The notes beneath the pieces were generated by a model. That model was not told the origin of the DNA, made no database searches, and saw only the letters and a program-made list of their open reading frames with translations. DNA of 5,560 nt from Candidatus Rokuibacteriota bacterium (GTDB lineage Bacteria; Methylomirabilota; Methylomirabilia; Rokubacteriales; JACOUJ01). Both the position numbers and the translations under genes were made by a program. The stretch is taken from positions 1-5,560 of the forward strand of contig JACOUJ010000312.1 in NCBI GenBank assembly GCA_016177865.1. The letters are read 5' to 3'. Positions within the stretch are counted from its first letter, which is position 1. The number at the start of each line of letters is the position of its first letter. This document shows, in pieces, positions 5,142-5,560 of the stretch.

Positions 5142-5287
5142 CGCACGTTCCTCCGCGTTCGCCACCACGAGCCCGCGTTCATGTCCGAATATCTCGGTCG
5201 AATGGGTTCCATCAAGCAAGGCAACGTCGCGGCCAGCTCTTGGCTTGTTTGAGATTTCATTTGTCCGGCTAACTCGAATTCGGCCAC

Positions 5288-5317
5288 AGGATATGCAGGT
5301 CTGCGTATGACGGTAAA
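5288..5317 (-). promoter_or_regulatory. Possible cassette promoter (Pc) in the attI region
   Basis: On the minus strand TTTACC (5317-5312) and TATCCT (5293-5288) are separated by 18 bases. Each matches four of six bases of the sigma-70 -35 and -10 consensus. Transcription would start just before the attI core and run into cassette 1. With intI in the same direction, read-through from intI is an alternative source of cassette transcription. The match is modest. Confidence 0.25.
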
Positions 5318-5362
5318 CGCTGCGAGGCCACGCGGCCTGTCCCGACGGTCCGCCAGTTCCCT

Positions 5363-5379
5363 GGACCGACCTCCGGTCC
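5363..5379. repeat. Small inverted repeat in the attI region
   Basis: GGACCG (5363-5368) and CGGTCC (5374-5379) form a 6-bp GC-rich stem with a five-base loop, followed on the plus strand by TTTC. Related GGTCC words occur nearby (5347-5351). It may be a weak terminator on the plus strand or an integrase-binding element. The evidence is only the pairing. Confidence 0.3.
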
Positions 5380-5423
5380 TTTCGATTCGCGATGTTGCGT
5401 CCCATTGACGGGACGTCGACGCA

Positions 5424-5459
5424 CCAAGATAGGCAGCGTGGCTCCGCAGCGTATCTTGG
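5424..5459 (-). repeat. Inverted repeat 31 bases downstream of intI
   Basis: CCAAGATA (5424-5431) and TATCTTGG (5452-5459) are perfect 8-bp complements around a 20-base spacer containing GCAGCG twice (5433-5438, 5446-5451). The flanking GC/GC pairs extend the stem after one mismatch. Position and symmetry suggest a transcript end for intI or structured attI DNA. No T-run follows, so a rho-independent terminator is not supported. Confidence 0.4.
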
Positions 5460-5489
5460 CGCATCTGACTCAGGAAGCGGCGAGCGGGG

Positions 5490-5560
5490 TCATGGGGAGA
5501 ACATCCGGTCCGCCGGACTCCGCACCCCCGCCGGGCCCCGGTTCAAGACGTGGGTGTAGA
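5490..5560 (-). CDS. intI: Integron integrase IntI, C-terminal end (partial)
   Basis: The last 23 codons before TGA (5490-5492) read YTHVLNRG, then PAGVRSPAD, then RMFSP. Integron integrases are tyrosine recombinases that join attI and attC sites. Their C-terminus has the catalytic tyrosine in (I)YTHVL, followed within a few residues by a G-V-R-S-P-x-D tail, as in class 1 IntI1. The tyrosine here is encoded at 5556-5558 and would attack the recombining strand. General XerC/D recombinases lack the GVRSP tail, so the assignment is fairly specific even from this short piece. The rest of the gene, including the Arg/His residues and the IntI-specific extra helix, lies beyond the right edge. The gene runs toward the cassettes, unlike most integrons. 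Confidence 0.85.
   Translation of the reverse strand, partial: YTHVLNRGPAGVRSPADRMFSP

Larger units (their letters stand above)
5267..5489 (-). other. Candidate attI region between intI and the first cassette
   Basis: No convincing gene is present from the intI stop to the first cassette gene (5142-5489). The segment next to the integrase should contain attI. The best core is CGAGTTAGCC (minus, 5276-5267), where GTTAGCC resembles GTTRRRY and would be the junction with cassette 1. It lies in the 12-mer CTAACTCGAATT shared with the junction at 4249-4260. No second complementary box lies at attC distance upstream, which fits an attI rather than an attC. The outer limits and integrase binding sites cannot be set. 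The remainder (5142-5266) is a long leader of cassette 1. Confidence 0.5.
1..5560 (-). mobile_element. Integron: intI 3' end, attI region and co-oriented gene cassette array
   Basis: The 3' end of an integron integrase at the right edge is followed on the same strand by about six cassettes of one or two short genes each. They are separated by attC sites at 4670-4741, 2859-2916, 1940-2020 and 129-200. Each of these has complementary outer core boxes (RYYYAAC / GTTRRRY type), an inner stem and a single unpaired base in the arm next to the preceding gene. All genes face the same way, have little intergenic space and are functionally unrelated, as expected of cassettes. The array continues past the left edge and intI past the right edge, so neither full length nor mobility can be judged. 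The integrase reads in the cassette direction, the reverse of the common divergent layout. Confidence 0.9.

Noticed and set aside
5063..5260. 65-codon minus frame starting near the first cassette boundary
   Set aside because: It has no ribosome site and no domain, and overlaps the signal-peptide gene in another phase; at most a leader ORF.
5142..5405. In-frame N-terminal extension of the secreted-protein gene
   Set aside because: It would bury the signal peptide and cross the presumed attI core, and the ATG at 5141 has a proper GGAGG.
5424..5459. Rho-independent terminator for intI
   Set aside because: The stem is only 8 bp with a 20-base spacer and no T-run follows, so I list it only as an inverted repeat.
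1..5560. CRISPR array, tRNA or rRNA genes
   Set aside because: No regularly spaced direct repeats and no cloverleaf or rRNA-like sequence were seen; the recurring elements are attC sites of different sequence.

Overview
The window is the integrase-proximal part of a chromosomal-type integron. Everything recognisable is read from the minus strand. At the right edge is the last codon stretch of an integron integrase: the catalytic-tyrosine motif YTHVLNRG, then GVRSPAD, then a TGA at 5490-5492. To its left are a gene-free attI/leader region and then at least six gene cassettes, with the beginning of a seventh at the left edge. Because intI is read in the same direction as the cassettes, this is the inverted ('reverse integrase') layout known from some planctomycete and Treponema integrons, not the divergent layout of class 1-3 and Vibrio integrons.

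Layout from right to left, which is the direction of transcription: intI 3' end (5490-5560); candidate attI with a hairpin, a possible Pc promoter and the core site CGAGTTAGCC near 5273; cassette 1, a 128-aa secreted four-cysteine protein and attC 4670-4741; cassette 2, a 123-aa helical protein and a collapsed attC-like palindrome 4247-4264; cassette 3, a PD-(D/E)XK-like protein translationally coupled to a double zinc-ribbon protein, and attC 2859-2916; cassette 4, a 79-aa protein plus a four-helix membrane protein, and attC 1940-2020; cassette 5, a LamG-like/TIR-like fusion with only a remnant junction at 977-1000; cassette 6, a trypsin-like protease split over two reading frames, and attC 129-200; then a short open frame running off the left edge.

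Four sites have proper attC architecture: complementary outer cores, an inner stem, and one unpaired extra base. The extra base is always in the arm nearer the preceding gene, so the attC orientation agrees with the gene orientation. Two further junctions have lost the foldable stem. They share the octamer CGAGTTAG with the attI-proximal junction.

The organism is a GC-rich bacterium that uses GTG and TTG starts freely and has a standard Sec-type signal peptide. I cannot name the taxon. The cassettes look independent. Two (TIR-like fusion; nuclease-like plus zinc ribbon) resemble candidate anti-phage or stress modules, and the rest are hypothetical.
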